IMG/VR virus record: IMGVR_UViG_3300046821_000458
Span: 1-32,641 of that record
Source: a virus
Reading direction: 5' to 3' (one strand)
DNA length: 32,641 bases
Shown here: positions 22,522 to 30,525 of the stretch, piece by piece
Layout of the letters: each line of letters begins with the position of its first letter
Position numbering within the stretch: position 1 is the first letter of the stretch
Made by a program: the position numbers and the translations under genes
Notes under the pieces: generated by a model
The model's input: the letters and a program-made list of their open reading frames with translations, nothing else
Database searches by the model: none
Told to the model about the DNA's origin: nothing

Positions 22522-24183
22522 ATGTCAAACATTGTCACCCCACTCAAAGCACGCACCACACAACTAAGCATAACCACCGCCGCACCTCAGCAATCGACTG
22601 AGAAGCTGGCGGATGCGCAAGGGCGGTTGCAGTTCGTGCAAGCTGTGAAGGAAAAGATGGATGGCATGGGCTGGACGCTGAATCGTGCTTGCGAGCATAT
22701 CTACCACCTTGCAAGCACAGCCAGTAACCCACTGCATGTACTAGCCATGCAGTACGGCAAGGGCGGGAAAACGGTTAGTAAGGCGCAAATCGCCCGATGG
22801 GTAGATGCTTACCAACGCAAGGGCATGGATGGATTAATCGATAGCCGCAATGGTAAGCAGCGCGGCGAATACGGCTGGGAACTACGCGCCATGCAACTGT
22901 ATGCACGCCCACAAAAACCCAGCATCAGCGTAGTAACGGATGCCTTAGTGCGAGAAGGATTTGAAGAAGTAGTGTACTCCCGTGTGCGCCGCTATCTCGA
23001 ATCCTTGCCGACTGACGCAACTACACACAGCACGGGAAGATTGGGCGCAAAAGAAGCGCGACTCAACCATCGCAGTTATACCCATCGCACCACGACAAAC
23101 CTACCAGTAGGTCATACCTACCAGTTAGATGGTCACACCATTGACGTGTATCTATCACACCCGCAAACCGGAAAATTATGGCGACCCGAACTTACTGTGG
23201 TGATGGATGTCGCCAGTCGATACATCGTCAGCTACTGGATTGGTGAGGCGGAAAACGCACAAAACACCCTGTTTGCGCTGGCAGATGGCTTTGTACGCCA
23301 TGACCATGTGCCCGCCGCACTGCATTTGGATAATGGCTCAGGCTTCAAAGGCAAACTGATGAATGCCGAATCAACCGGCTACTACGACCGCTTTGGGCTG
23401 TCGGTCATGTTTGCGCTACCCGGCAATGCTAAAGCCAAGGGGCAGATTGAACGCTGGTTTGGCACGATGGAACGCAGTTTCGGCAAGCAATGGGACACTT
23501 ATTGCGGTGCTGATATGGCGCAAAGCGTCTTGCGCGACATTGTGCGCAATACTAATCGCGACAAATACAGACCGCCAAGTCTAGCGCAATACATGGATGG
23601 TTTGCGGGCTTGGATCGATGATTACCATCACAAACCTCATCGCGGGCTGGATGGAAAAACCCCCACTGAAATGTGGGTGCAACTGGTGCAAGTGCCGCTC
23701 GAATACCGCCCTGCCGCCATCGTATTGCCACGCGAAGCCCGCAAGGTACAACGCGGCATCATCACGTTACATGGGCGCAAATACACCCATCCAGCACTCT
23801 TCCACTTTGACGGCAAGCCCATGCTAGTCGAGTACTCCGTACACGATGACGGTGTAGTGCGCGTACTGAAGGAAAACGAAGCATGGGTTTGTGACGCAAA
23901 ACTGATTGAAAAAGAAGATTACAAGCCAGTCAGTCGCATTGAGGAAGAAACACAAAAACGCCTGAAACACCAAATCAAGCGCAAAGAATTGCACATCGAG
24001 GAAGCCAAGCGACGTGCTGGTATGACACTCGATCATGAGCCAGCAACGCAAGACTTGCTGGATATAGAGCAAAAGCAAGGCGAGACAAATGCCTCGCCTA
24101 AACATCCCCTTAATCACGATGAAATTGTCATTGACTTAACGCTTTGGCAATCACGTCGTGACGAAGGAAACAACCACCTGTAA
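22522..24183 (+). CDS. Mu-type transposase (MuA-like DDE)
   Basis: A 553-residue DDE transposase that cuts and joins the phage ends during integration and replicative transposition. An N-terminal helix-turn-helix region (about 75-110) precedes the catalytic core. The catalytic residues are Asp203 (TYQLDGHTIDVY), Asp270 (ALHLDNGSGFKG) and Glu310 (AKGQIERWFGTME). The first two are 67 residues apart, as in MuA. A Mu-transposase C-terminal beta domain follows (about 390-450), then a charged helical tail (KRLKHQIKRKELHIEEAKRR) that should contact MuB. AAGGAG lies before the ATG. It is about 110 residues shorter than MuA and seems to lack part of the N-terminal enhancer-binding region. Confidence 0.96.
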   Translation: MSNIVTPLKARTTQLSITTAAPQQSTEKLADAQGRLQFVQAVKEKMDGMGWTLNRACEHIYHLASTASNPLHVLAMQYGKGGKTVSKAQIARWVDAYQRKGMDGLIDSRNGKQRGEYGWELRAMQLYARPQKPSISVVTDALVREGFEEVVYSRVRRYLESLPTDATTHSTGRLGAKEARLNHRSYTHRTTTNLPVGHTYQLDGHTIDVYLSHPQTGKLWRPELTVVMDVASRYIVSYWIGEAENAQNTLFALADGFVRHDHVPAALHLDNGSGFKGKLMNAESTGYYDRFGLSVMFALPGNAKAKGQIERWFGTMERSFGKQWDTYCGADMAQSVLRDIVRNTNRDKYRPPSLAQYMDGLRAWIDDYHHKPHRGLDGKTPTEMWVQLVQVPLEYRPAAIVLPREARKVQRGIITLHGRKYTHPALFHFDGKPMLVEYSVHDDGVVRVLKENEAWVCDAKLIEKEDYKPVSRIEEETQKRLKHQIKRKELHIEEAKRRAGMTLDHEPATQDLLDIEQKQGETNASPKHPLNHDEIVIDLTLWQSRRDEGNNHL

Positions 24184-24203
24184 TTATGAAGGAAACAACC
24201 ATG
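24163..24203 (+). repeat. Duplicated ribosome-binding segment
   Basis: GAAGGAAACAACCA occurs at 24163-24176, inside the last transposase codons, and again at 24188-24201, where it forms the ribosome-binding site and first base of the MuB start. The 25-base offset suggests a local duplication. AAGGAAACAACCATG also starts the gene at 19818. Confidence 0.7.
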
Positions 24204-25199
24204 AGTAACAACACTGAGTCTCAAACCCCGCGCTACCCCGCGCCAACCGAGTACATGGAAACATACAGCGAAGCCAACCGTGTGGCTGTTGGTCACATCT
24301 ACCAATGGCTGAATAACACCATGGGAATCTCCAAGCAGTGGCTATCAACCACCACTGGATTACCAAACGGTACGATTGCCAGCGTACTGAGCGGCAAATA
24401 CAACGCAAACCCAACCATGCAACTCAATGCCATGATTGATGCAATTCAGCGCCATGGTGAGCGTGTCGAAAAAGGCATTGATGGCGATGTATTCGCGGAA
24501 ACCAGCATCTACAAGCTGGCGGTTACAGTCTGTAATCGCGCCCGCACTTACCGCAATTTTGGAGTATTAAGCGGGTACGTTGGAACGGGAAAAACCACCG
24601 CACTGAAACGTTATGCTGCCGATAACAGCGGGGTAATTCTGGTGGAGGCTGACCCCGACATGACCAGCACCAACCTGCTGGACGATATTATCGAACAAAT
24701 TGGCATTGCTAACCCCGGGCAAAGCATTAACGCAAAATTCCGCGCCATCACTAAGGCAATGAAAGGCACTGATCGCCTGATTATTGTCGACGAAGCTGAG
24801 AAGACCAAAACCGCTGCATTGGAATACCTGCGTCGCATCCGCGATAAGGCGGGGATCGGGATTGTGCTGGCTGGCACGGAACGCCTGCACGCCATCATTG
24901 CCCGTGAACACGGCGTATTTGACCAAATCCGTAGCCGCGCCCCATTTGTTCCACCCATTCAGCGCAGTATTACCAAGGAAGATGCCACGCAACTCATTCG
25001 CAATGCCCTGCCACAGGCAGATGACGATAGCGCAAAAGCATTTTGGAGTCTGTGTAAGGGCAGCGCGCGAATGTTGTGCGAGGGGCTAATCCCAACAGTT
25101 AAGGATTATGGCCTAGGTCAGGGTCACGAACTCAGTGCAAAACTGGTATTGGCGGTCGCCAAGCAAGCCATGTCCCTCACCCCAGCGCAGGAGTCATAA
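24201..25199 (+). CDS. MuB-type AAA+ ATPase, target-DNA activator
   Basis: A 332-residue ATPase that selects target DNA and stimulates the transposase. An N-terminal helix-turn-helix (about 40-65, ISKQWLSTTTGLPNGTIASVLSG) matches MuB. Walker A is GYVGTGKTT (125-133, Lys131) and Walker B is RLIIVDEAEK (192-201). The later AGTERL and RSRAPFV segments are typical AAA+ sensor and arginine-finger regions. The ATG at 24201 is chosen over 24186 because AAGGA is seven bases upstream of it and would lie inside the coding sequence otherwise. It directly follows the transposase as in Mu. Confidence 0.94.
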   Translation: MSNNTESQTPRYPAPTEYMETYSEANRVAVGHIYQWLNNTMGISKQWLSTTTGLPNGTIASVLSGKYNANPTMQLNAMIDAIQRHGERVEKGIDGDVFAETSIYKLAVTVCNRARTYRNFGVLSGYVGTGKTTALKRYAADNSGVILVEADPDMTSTNLLDDIIEQIGIANPGQSINAKFRAITKAMKGTDRLIIVDEAEKTKTAALEYLRRIRDKAGIGIVLAGTERLHAIIAREHGVFDQIRSRAPFVPPIQRSITKEDATQLIRNALPQADDDSAKAFWSLCKGSARMLCEGLIPTVKDYGLGQGHELSAKLVLAVAKQAMSLTPAQES

Positions 25200-25200
25200 A

Positions 25201-25497
25201 ATGCGCAAAAACAGTAAATACAAATGCACCTCAGTGGATGCCGAAGAGTGCATTGGGTCGGCATTAAGTCGTGTCATCACCACTCAACACCGCGCAAAAA
25301 AAAGCATTGACCAGGACGGTATACATCTGGAGAACATTCGACTGCTGTCACGGGTGCGCAAAACAAAAACTGGGATGGAGTTACGCGACCGCTTCATCTG
25401 GAGCATGACTAACCTCTACCGGCAAATCAGTAACACCACCATCGCAAAACAAGCAGCTTTAATCATCAATACAGCACGCAACGGAGATCAACCATGA
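25201..25497 (+). CDS. Hypothetical early protein
   Basis: A 98-residue basic helical protein (MRKNSKYKCTSVDAEECIGSALSR...) with no family recognised. CAGGAG seven bases before the ATG at 25201 decides the start against a longer frame from 25135 that would overlap the MuB gene. Its stop overlaps the next ATG by four bases. It belongs to the block between MuB and Gam, which in Mu-like phages holds accessory early genes. Confidence 0.6.
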   Translation: MRKNSKYKCTSVDAEECIGSALSRVITTQHRAKKSIDQDGIHLENIRLLSRVRKTKTGMELRDRFIWSMTNLYRQISNTTIAKQAALIINTARNGDQP

Positions 25498-25844
25498 CCG
25501 ATCAACAACTACTAAACGGGCGCGATGTAAGCCTACTGAACACTATTAGCGAGGTTTACGGCACAACTAAAGCACTCTTAACGTTGGGCTTTGACATCAC
25601 TGACATCATCGTAGAGCGCAATACAGCTCCGGTAATCTGGGTTAAGAAACCTTCGCCTGCGCAATGTGACCTGTTCGCGCACATCACCTTTGAGCGACTG
25701 GCAGGGCTAAAAGACAAAGATGTCGACCCTGTGGCCTGGGGGGAGTTTCGCGGGGCGAAGGTGATGTGGGACTTTAGTAGCGACCAGCAGAATGGCGACT
25801 ATCGCTTAGTGGAGGTGGTCGATCTCCGCAAGGCGGCAGCATGA
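25494..25844 (+). CDS. Hypothetical early protein
   Basis: A 116-residue acidic soluble protein, coupled by ATGA overlaps at both ends. It has a helical N-terminus (VSLLNTISEVYGTTKALLTLGF) followed by beta-like segments, including two Trp-containing stretches (VIWVKKPSP, PVAWGEFRGAKVMWDF). No signal peptide, membrane segment or known motif is visible. The role is unknown. Confidence 0.6.
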   Translation: MTDQQLLNGRDVSLLNTISEVYGTTKALLTLGFDITDIIVERNTAPVIWVKKPSPAQCDLFAHITFERLAGLKDKDVDPVAWGEFRGAKVMWDFSSDQQNGDYRLVEVVDLRKAAA

Positions 25845-26026
25845 ACTGCAAAATACCAAATGCGGTGCGCGGCGATGTCGTTGGTAGCGTGGCGTGGTTG
25901 CTGGGTTGCAAATACGGTTCAGACCGTCGCCAATTCAAATTTGCCACACGCCGAATGGAATCTAGCCACTTGCGCCATTTCCTGGCGGGTTATGTGACAG
26001 GCTATTGCGGAAGAGGGTGGAAGTAA
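25841..26026 (+). CDS. Small hypothetical early protein
   Basis: A 61-residue basic protein (CKYGSDRRQFKFATRRMESSHLRHFLAGYVTGYCG) with no recognised family. It overlaps the preceding gene by four bases and the following gene by one (TAATG). Arg and aromatic content could suit nucleic-acid binding, but nothing specific is visible. Confidence 0.55.
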   Translation: MNCKIPNAVRGDVVGSVAWLLGCKYGSDRRQFKFATRRMESSHLRHFLAGYVTGYCGRGWK

Positions 26027-26640
26027 TGCAAATCCAATGCCCACATTGCGGCGAAGGGTTTGATTTGCGCGAGGCGCGTAACGATCAGGACTGGCGGGCA
26101 TTCTGCCAGCTCCTGACTCAAGTACCGCAGGGTGTGCAGGACTCGTTGCTGAAGTACCTGGAGTTATTCCGGCCAGCTAAGCAACCAAACCTACGCAGCG
26201 GGACAATGCTAAGGCTGGCGACCGAGTTGCTGCCTATGATATTGGCGCAATCCATTAGCCGCAAACACAACACCTACACCATCACTCACGCATCATGGGC
26301 GGGTGCGATGACACACCTGTACAACACCCGTAATAACCTAATCCTGCCACTCAAGGGGAACGGCTACCTGCTCGAAACACTGGCTAATCACGCTGAAAAA
26401 GTTGCGGCAAAGCGTGAGGCGGCTGTTATTGAAGAGCAACGCTATGAAGTTAAGCGTGAAGGCGGGATGCGTAAAGCCAGTGAGGTAATAGCGACTCAAG
26501 CACAACCATTACAACCAACTACCGATACACACAAGCCCTACGAAAAGCTGCCGGAAATCAGCGAAGAGCAGGCGCAAAAGAACCGGGAGCGCATACAGCG
26601 CATGTTAGCGGGCGATTTCACGTTCATTGAGGAAAATTAA
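26026..26640 (+). CDS. Hypothetical protein with N-terminal CxxC
   Basis: A 204-residue protein. It starts MQIQCPHCGEGFDLREA, with one CxxC pair that might form half of a zinc site. The middle (QDSLLKYLELFRPAKQPNLRSGTMLRLATELLPMI) is a helical segment I recall from other phage early proteins without an assigned function. The C-terminal third is charged and helical. The start at 26026 uses GAGGG and a TAATG overlap. It directly precedes gam. Confidence 0.6.
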   Translation: MQIQCPHCGEGFDLREARNDQDWRAFCQLLTQVPQGVQDSLLKYLELFRPAKQPNLRSGTMLRLATELLPMILAQSISRKHNTYTITHASWAGAMTHLYNTRNNLILPLKGNGYLLETLANHAEKVAAKREAAVIEEQRYEVKREGGMRKASEVIATQAQPLQPTTDTHKPYEKLPEISEEQAQKNRERIQRMLAGDFTFIEEN

Positions 26641-26641
26641 T

Positions 26642-27163
26642 ATGGCACGCACAAAAGCAAAAGCGGTCGCAGCAGCGACCAACCAAGAACAGGCAGAGCA
26701 AATGATTGGGCGACTTGGTGAAGTCCAGCGCGAAATCAGCCGTATCGAGCATGACATGAATGACCAACTGAATCCCATCAAGCATCACTTTGAGGGTTTA
26801 GCAAAGCCACTTAAAGAAGAGTTGGTGGAACTACAAGCAGGAGTGCAGGCATGGGCAGAAACCAACAAACCCAGCCTACTCACGGGGAAATTAAAAACCG
26901 CCAAGGTGGCGACTGGCGATGTTGGCTGGCGCACATCAACACCATCAGTGCGTATTACAGGTGGCATAGCCGTCGTCATCGAACGACTCAAACAGCTTGG
27001 CTTGCATCAATTCATACGTGCAAAAGAGGAAATCAATAAGGAAGCAATTCTGTCAAATCCGACGGAAGCCGAGGGTGTAAAAGGCATCAGCATTACACAA
27101 ACAGAAAGCTTCTGGATTAAGCCATTCGGCTCAACCATCGAAATCGAAGGAGCATCCAAATGA
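26642..27163 (+). CDS. gam: Mu Gam-like DNA end-protection protein
   Basis: A 173-residue Gam-family protein, the phage relative of Ku that binds double-strand ends and blocks exonucleases such as RecBCD. Family patterns are the long helical N-terminal part (QMIGRLGEVQREISRIEHDMNDQLNPIKHH..., about 18-60) and GDVGWRTSTPSVRI (about 90-104), followed by LKQLGLHQFIRAKEEINKEAIL. The ATG at 26642 has GAGG about nine bases upstream. It belongs to the early operon, as in Mu, and its stop overlaps the next gene. Confidence 0.93.
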   Translation: MARTKAKAVAAATNQEQAEQMIGRLGEVQREISRIEHDMNDQLNPIKHHFEGLAKPLKEELVELQAGVQAWAETNKPSLLTGKLKTAKVATGDVGWRTSTPSVRITGGIAVVIERLKQLGLHQFIRAKEEINKEAILSNPTEAEGVKGISITQTESFWIKPFGSTIEIEGASK

Positions 27164-27594
27164 GCGCGGAATCGCATACCCTAACCGCAAATGAATGGAA
27201 ACTCATCATAGATGCATTATCCGGTCTCTTTGGGATGGTAGAACTAGAAATAGATGGGTTTAATGTCACCTATCAGCGAGTAAGAGTTAGTCGAGATACA
27301 TTGGGCATCATGACATATGTTAATAGGGTCTTCATTAGTAAATGGATGGACTGCAAAGATGGGCAACCTGAACATGCAGAAGGGAGAAGATTCCTGCGAT
27401 TAATCTCAAAACGCGCATACAAACCCAGTGCAATAAAGGACTTTGCCAGAATCGCAGGCAAGAAAGAGGCAGCAAGACTTGAAAAGCTCAGAATTTGTAT
27501 CGCCAGCCCAGAATGGAAATCACCCAGATCATTAAAAAAGCACTTACTGAACAATAACTGCAACATCAAGCTAGTAAAGGTCACTGAAGTATGA
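27160..27594 (+). CDS. Hypothetical early protein
   Basis: A 144-residue basic protein between Gam and GemA. The N-terminal half alternates beta segments (MVELEIDGFNVTYQRVRVSRDTLGIMTYVNRVFISKWM), and the C-terminal half is Lys-rich and helical. The pattern ...FISKWMDCKDGQPEHAEGRRFLRLISKRAYKP recalls small proteins found near gam in several phages, but no named family is claimed. It is coupled to both neighbours by ATGA overlaps. Confidence 0.6.
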   Translation: MSAESHTLTANEWKLIIDALSGLFGMVELEIDGFNVTYQRVRVSRDTLGIMTYVNRVFISKWMDCKDGQPEHAEGRRFLRLISKRAYKPSAIKDFARIAGKKEAARLEKLRICIASPEWKSPRSLKKHLLNNNCNIKLVKVTEV

Positions 27595-27695
27595 GCGATG
27601 TATTTTGGTTTTTTGCATTGGTATTCGCCCTAGCACTATTGGATTACGGCTCAAAGCTGCTAATGACAATGAGTGTATCGGGATGCCAAATCTAA
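27591..27695 (+). CDS. Tiny single-pass membrane protein
   Basis: A 34-residue protein, MSDVFWFFALVFALALLDYG then a short polar end. Residues 5-18 form a strongly hydrophobic helix. The ATG overlaps the previous stop (ATGA). Small membrane proteins occur in this part of several Mu-like early operons. The function is unknown; it could be a membrane-acting accessory factor. Confidence 0.5.
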   Translation: MSDVFWFFALVFALALLDYGSKLLMTMSVSGCQI

Positions 27696-27719
27696 CCACC
27701 ACCCCTTAACCCATTCACC

Positions 27720-27739
27720 GGGAGTGCTGATGCACTCCC
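27720..27739 (+). terminator. Hairpin upstream of gemA, possible weak terminator
   Basis: GGGAGTGC-TGAT-GCACTCCC is a perfect 8-base-pair stem with a four-base loop, followed by TTTCGCGTTT. The broken T-run suggests a partial terminator or attenuator that could lower expression of gemA and mor relative to the earlier genes. Confidence 0.55.
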
Positions 27740-27764
27740 TTTCGCGTTTACGGAGATAGCAAAT

Positions 27765-28193
27765 ATGGCTGACAAACTACGATCTAGCGACCTTGCTAAA
27801 ATACACATGGCGAAAGCCGCACTCAGCATGGATGATGAAACATACAAGTCTCTACTGGTGCGATTAACTGGGCATGAAAGCGCATCCAAGCTCGACCTTG
27901 GTGAGCGCACTACCGTGCTAAATGAGTTTCAGCGGCTGGGCTGGGCACCCAAGATGCCCAAGGTGGTAAAAACTGACTGGCGTGCGCCGCGCATTCGGCT
28001 AATCCAGTCGCTATGGCGACAACTGTGCACCAAAGGGATCGTGAAAGAACAAACGGAAGATGCCCTGCTTGCATTCTGCAAGACGCTCACAGGCGTTGAG
28101 CGGCTAGAATGGACTGATAGCAAAGGTTTAAATGACTGCATTGAGGCGCTAAAATCATGGCAATACCGCACCATGAAGAGAGGTAAAGCATGA
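27765..28193 (+). CDS. gemA: GemA-like protein (DUF1018)
   Basis: A 142-residue protein of the GemA family. In Mu, GemA modulates host gene expression and DNA topology. Family signs are KLRSSDLAKIHMAKAALSMDDETYKSLLVRLTG near the start and FQRLGWAP near residue 58, with a C-terminal helical LEWTDSKGLNDCIEALKSWQ. A GGAG site precedes the ATG, and the stop overlaps the next start. The gemA-mor order matches Mu. Confidence 0.92.
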   Translation: MADKLRSSDLAKIHMAKAALSMDDETYKSLLVRLTGHESASKLDLGERTTVLNEFQRLGWAPKMPKVVKTDWRAPRIRLIQSLWRQLCTKGIVKEQTEDALLAFCKTLTGVERLEWTDSKGLNDCIEALKSWQYRTMKRGKA

Positions 28194-28582
28194 CAGCATA
28201 CAACCACCTACCACGCACCGCACGCGAGCTGGCAGACTGCATCGGACTGAGCGACACACTTGAAATCATGCGCGTATACGGCGGGCAACCACTAAGAATT
28301 CCGCGCAAACCCAGCTCAAAACTGATGCTAGCAAAGGTTATTAGCAGCGATGCCCTGTATAAGCTGTGCATGACGTATGGCGGCGAATACATTTCGCACA
28401 TTCCGCAACTGGACAAGATTGATAAACATCGCCGCAACCATGCGATATTTACTGATCACGAAAACGGCAAGCCCATTTCGGCGTTGGCGCGAGAATACAA
28501 GTTATGCACCGGTCGCATTTGCGCGATACTCGCAACGGTGCGGCGGGATAAAATAACCACAAATCAATTCAGGTTGCCATAA
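28190..28582 (+). CDS. mor: Mor-type middle transcription activator
   Basis: A 130-residue Mor/C-family activator. It matches the family pattern: LPRTARELADCIGLSDTLEIMRVYGGQPLRIPRK (7-40), LYKLCMTYGGEYISHIP and a C-terminal helix-turn-helix (RNHAIFTDHENGKPISALAREYKLCTGRICAIL). In Mu, Mor made at the end of the early operon activates the middle promoter. No separate C-like gene is found in this window, so this protein may drive all later genes, including the leftward head-tail operon. A strong terminator follows 42 bases after its stop. Confidence 0.9.
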   Translation: MTAYNHLPRTARELADCIGLSDTLEIMRVYGGQPLRIPRKPSSKLMLAKVISSDALYKLCMTYGGEYISHIPQLDKIDKHRRNHAIFTDHENGKPISALAREYKLCTGRICAILATVRRDKITTNQFRLP

Positions 28583-28623
28583 CCTGACAACAAGCAAGCG
28601 CTCACACAAGATATTCACACCCT

Positions 28624-28652
28624 AAGCCAGCCCTGTGCTGGCTTTATTATTT
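28624..28652 (+). terminator. Intrinsic terminator of early operon
   Basis: AAGCCAG-CCCTGTG-CTGGCTT forms a 7-base-pair stem, followed by TATTATTTT. Its place after the mor gene and before the lysis genes separates early transcription from the next unit. Confidence 0.82.
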
Positions 28653-28718
28653 TAATCAGTGGCAAATCAAAACATAAAACTAGCGACAATAGCCAAAACA
28701 CTGACTGACAGGTGACTT
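28653..28718 (+). promoter_or_regulatory. Presumed activator-dependent promoter for lysis/packaging genes
   Basis: This A/T-rich 66-base stretch lies between the early terminator and the endolysin ATG, so a promoter is expected here. CATAAA (28672-28677) and GACAAT (28685-28690) are possible -10 boxes; no good -35 is visible, which would fit control by the Mor-type activator. This is inferred mainly from context. Confidence 0.4.
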
Positions 28719-29549
28719 ATGTCCCACAAAGCCTTCTTCGATGTTGTCCGCCACAAGTTCTACCCTGACGGACTAACCCAACAACAGGTTGACAACATCA
28801 ACCTGATCATTGATGCATTCGCACCATTCGACAACCCATACTGGACAGCCTACGCACTGGCGACCGCATATCACGAGACTGCCGCCACATTTGAGTCAAT
28901 TGAAGAGCACGGGAAGGGTCGTGGGCGAGCGTATGGCAAACCGGAAAACGGTAAGGTTTACTATGGACGCGGCTTCGTGCAATTGACTTGGCTGGACAAT
29001 TACGCAACCTTCGCCCGTCGCCTAAGTATTGACTTGATCAAACAGCCAGAATTGGCACTGCAAGCAGATATTGCCGTACAGATTATGGTACTGGGCATGA
29101 CTAAAGGGTTGTTCACAGGTGTTGGATTAGACGACTTCTCCCATACTGACGGCACTCTGGATTACCTGCACGCGCGGAAGGTTATCAATGGCATGGACAA
29201 GGCGGCACTGATTGCTGGATATGCTGAGCAGTTCTACGCCGCACTGACCGCACCCGATGCCACACCAGAGCCGCAACCAACGGTAGTATTACCCGTCAAC
29301 ACCCCCGCACTAACCGCACCAGAACCACAACCCGCCGCAACATTGCTACCCAACCCTTTGGTGACTGCATTCACCTCAAAGATCGTATGGGTTCAACTCG
29401 TAGGTCTGGCATCAACCATTACATCATTCTATGGCGTGGAATTAACCGCCGAACAACAAGCCACCCTTGTCAAACTAACCCTCATCATCATGACGATAGC
29501 TACAACAATCCTGCGAACCTTCTTCAACCAAGGTAAAAACCACCAATGA
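28719..29549 (+). CDS. GH19-like endolysin with C-terminal holin-like membrane domain
   Basis: A 276-residue lysis protein. Residues about 1-178 form a lysozyme/chitinase-like (GH19-type) domain: AYALATAYHETAATFE with Glu53 as candidate catalytic acid, and YYGRGFVQLTWLDNYATF (81-98). A Pro-rich linker (178-212) leads to a C-terminal segment with two hydrophobic helices (about 222-241 and 250-268), ending ILRTFFNQG. This segment looks like the small phage holin-type proteins that usually stand alone. There is no signal peptide. A typical phage endolysin of this type stops before the linker. It is the first gene after the early terminator, probably under Mor control. The stop overlaps the next ATG. 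Confidence 0.85.
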   Translation: MSHKAFFDVVRHKFYPDGLTQQQVDNINLIIDAFAPFDNPYWTAYALATAYHETAATFESIEEHGKGRGRAYGKPENGKVYYGRGFVQLTWLDNYATFARRLSIDLIKQPELALQADIAVQIMVLGMTKGLFTGVGLDDFSHTDGTLDYLHARKVINGMDKAALIAGYAEQFYAALTAPDATPEPQPTVVLPVNTPALTAPEPQPAATLLPNPLVTAFTSKIVWVQLVGLASTITSFYGVELTAEQQATLVKLTLIIMTIATTILRTFFNQGKNHQ

Positions 29550-29716
29550 GCACCACTATTCCGCAAGCATTACAGCCCGTTATGCAGCAATTACTGGATA
29601 GCGCGAAAGCGCAGTACGAAGCACAACTCGACGCACTCCAAAAGGAGTACGCACGCCACATTACCGAAATCAAAAACGCCTTCGGCGCAACCCAAGGAAG
29701 CCAAGCCAATGACTAA
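29546..29716 (+). CDS. Small helical protein after endolysin
   Basis: A 56-residue protein (MSTTIPQALQPVMQQLLDSAKAQYEAQL...), almost wholly helical and probably a coiled coil. The ATG overlaps the endolysin stop and its end overlaps the next gene by eight bases. It has no signal or membrane segment, so it is not an obvious spanin. The function is unknown; a lysis-cassette role is suggested only by position. Confidence 0.6.
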   Translation: MSTTIPQALQPVMQQLLDSAKAQYEAQLDALQKEYARHITEIKNAFGATQGSQAND

Positions 29717-30059
29717 CCACAGAGCCGAGTTACAAGCCGAATGCGATAAGCGTGAATTAAATGCACCGCGCATTACCCAGAACCATGTCGATAGTTGCAT
29801 TACCGATGAGCAATATCATCAATTCCCTGGTACGACAGTAACGATTTGTCTACTGACGCTAAGAAATGGATTCACTTGCATTGGCGATAGTGCTTGCGCC
29901 AGTCCAGAAAATTTTGACCCGCGCATTGGTGCTGACTTAGCACGTAAAGATGCGGCTAATAAAATCTGGAAGCTGGAAGGCTACTTACTGAAAGAGCGAC
30001 TGCATCAGTGGGTAGCGCAAGGTCATGACAAGCTGACAGACATGGACTTTTACAACTGA
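29709..30059 (+). CDS. Gp49-like phage protein
   Basis: A 116-residue member of the phage Gp49/Gp66-like family, whose function is unknown. The recognisable pattern is APRITQNHVDSCITDEQYHQFPGTTVTICLLTLRNGFTCIGDSACASPENFDPRIGADLARKDAANKIWKLEGYLL given here by its key parts: RIT at the start, CLLTLRNGF, GDSACASPENFD, and the terminal W-LEGYLL. Members commonly sit near lysis or structural genes in many phages. AGGA lies about ten bases before the ATG. Confidence 0.82.
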   Translation: MTNHRAELQAECDKRELNAPRITQNHVDSCITDEQYHQFPGTTVTICLLTLRNGFTCIGDSACASPENFDPRIGADLARKDAANKIWKLEGYLLKERLHQWVAQGHDKLTDMDFYN

Positions 30060-30074
30060 ACTGGATGATCAAAG

Positions 30075-30299
30075 TTGGATGATATTGATAGAGCGCAAGC
30101 AATCGAAGAAATGCAGCGCGAACAAGCAATCAAGGCAAACCACAAACCAAGCGAAGCCCCTGAATACGATGGCAGCGGCAACCGTATTTGCATTGAGTGC
30201 GGAACAATCATTCCGCCACGACGGATTGACGCAATAAATGCTGTGCGGTGCGTGGACTGCCAGCAGGCACTGGAGCAAAAACAGAGGGTGTATGCATGA
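30075..30299 (+). CDS. TraR/DksA-type zinc-finger protein
   Basis: A 74-residue protein with a four-cysteine zinc finger, CIECGTIIPPRRIDAINAVRCVDC, spacing CxxC-N17-CxxC, typical of small phage TraR/DksA-like proteins. Relatives bind the RNA polymerase secondary channel and change promoter choice. The start is TTG at 30075, with GGAT a few bases upstream; no in-frame ATG lies near. The first half is a charged helix (RAQAIEEMQREQAIKA), as in TraR. It could help shift transcription to phage promoters. Confidence 0.82.
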   Translation: MDDIDRAQAIEEMQREQAIKANHKPSEAPEYDGSGNRICIECGTIIPPRRIDAINAVRCVDCQQALEQKQRVYA

Positions 30300-30517
30300 G
30301 CGATGAAGTATTGCGAGCAATCGGCAAGCTGGAAGGCAAAGTCGATATGCTACTAGAGCAACAAAAATCAGTAAGTTCAAAGCTGGACGATCAAGACGCG
30401 CGACTGCGCGGCGTGGAAACCAAAGGGGCTGTATACGGCACAATTGGCGGTAGCGTGGTAAGCATTGGCATATCACTACTGATAGCCAGTCTCAAATCAA
30501 AAGCAGGTATGCCGTAA
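30296..30517 (+). CDS. Small coiled-coil membrane protein
   Basis: A 73-residue protein with an N-terminal coiled coil (LEGKVDMLLEQQKSVSSKLDDQDARLRGVET) and one C-terminal membrane helix (about 45-65, VYGTIGGSVVSIGISLLIASL). The layout resembles XhlA-type or DUF2730-like phage membrane proteins found in lysis or pre-terminase regions. It could be an accessory holin. The ATG overlaps the zinc-finger gene stop. Confidence 0.65.
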   Translation: MSDEVLRAIGKLEGKVDMLLEQQKSVSSKLDDQDARLRGVETKGAVYGTIGGSVVSIGISLLIASLKSKAGMP

Positions 30518-30525
30518 GGATTGAC

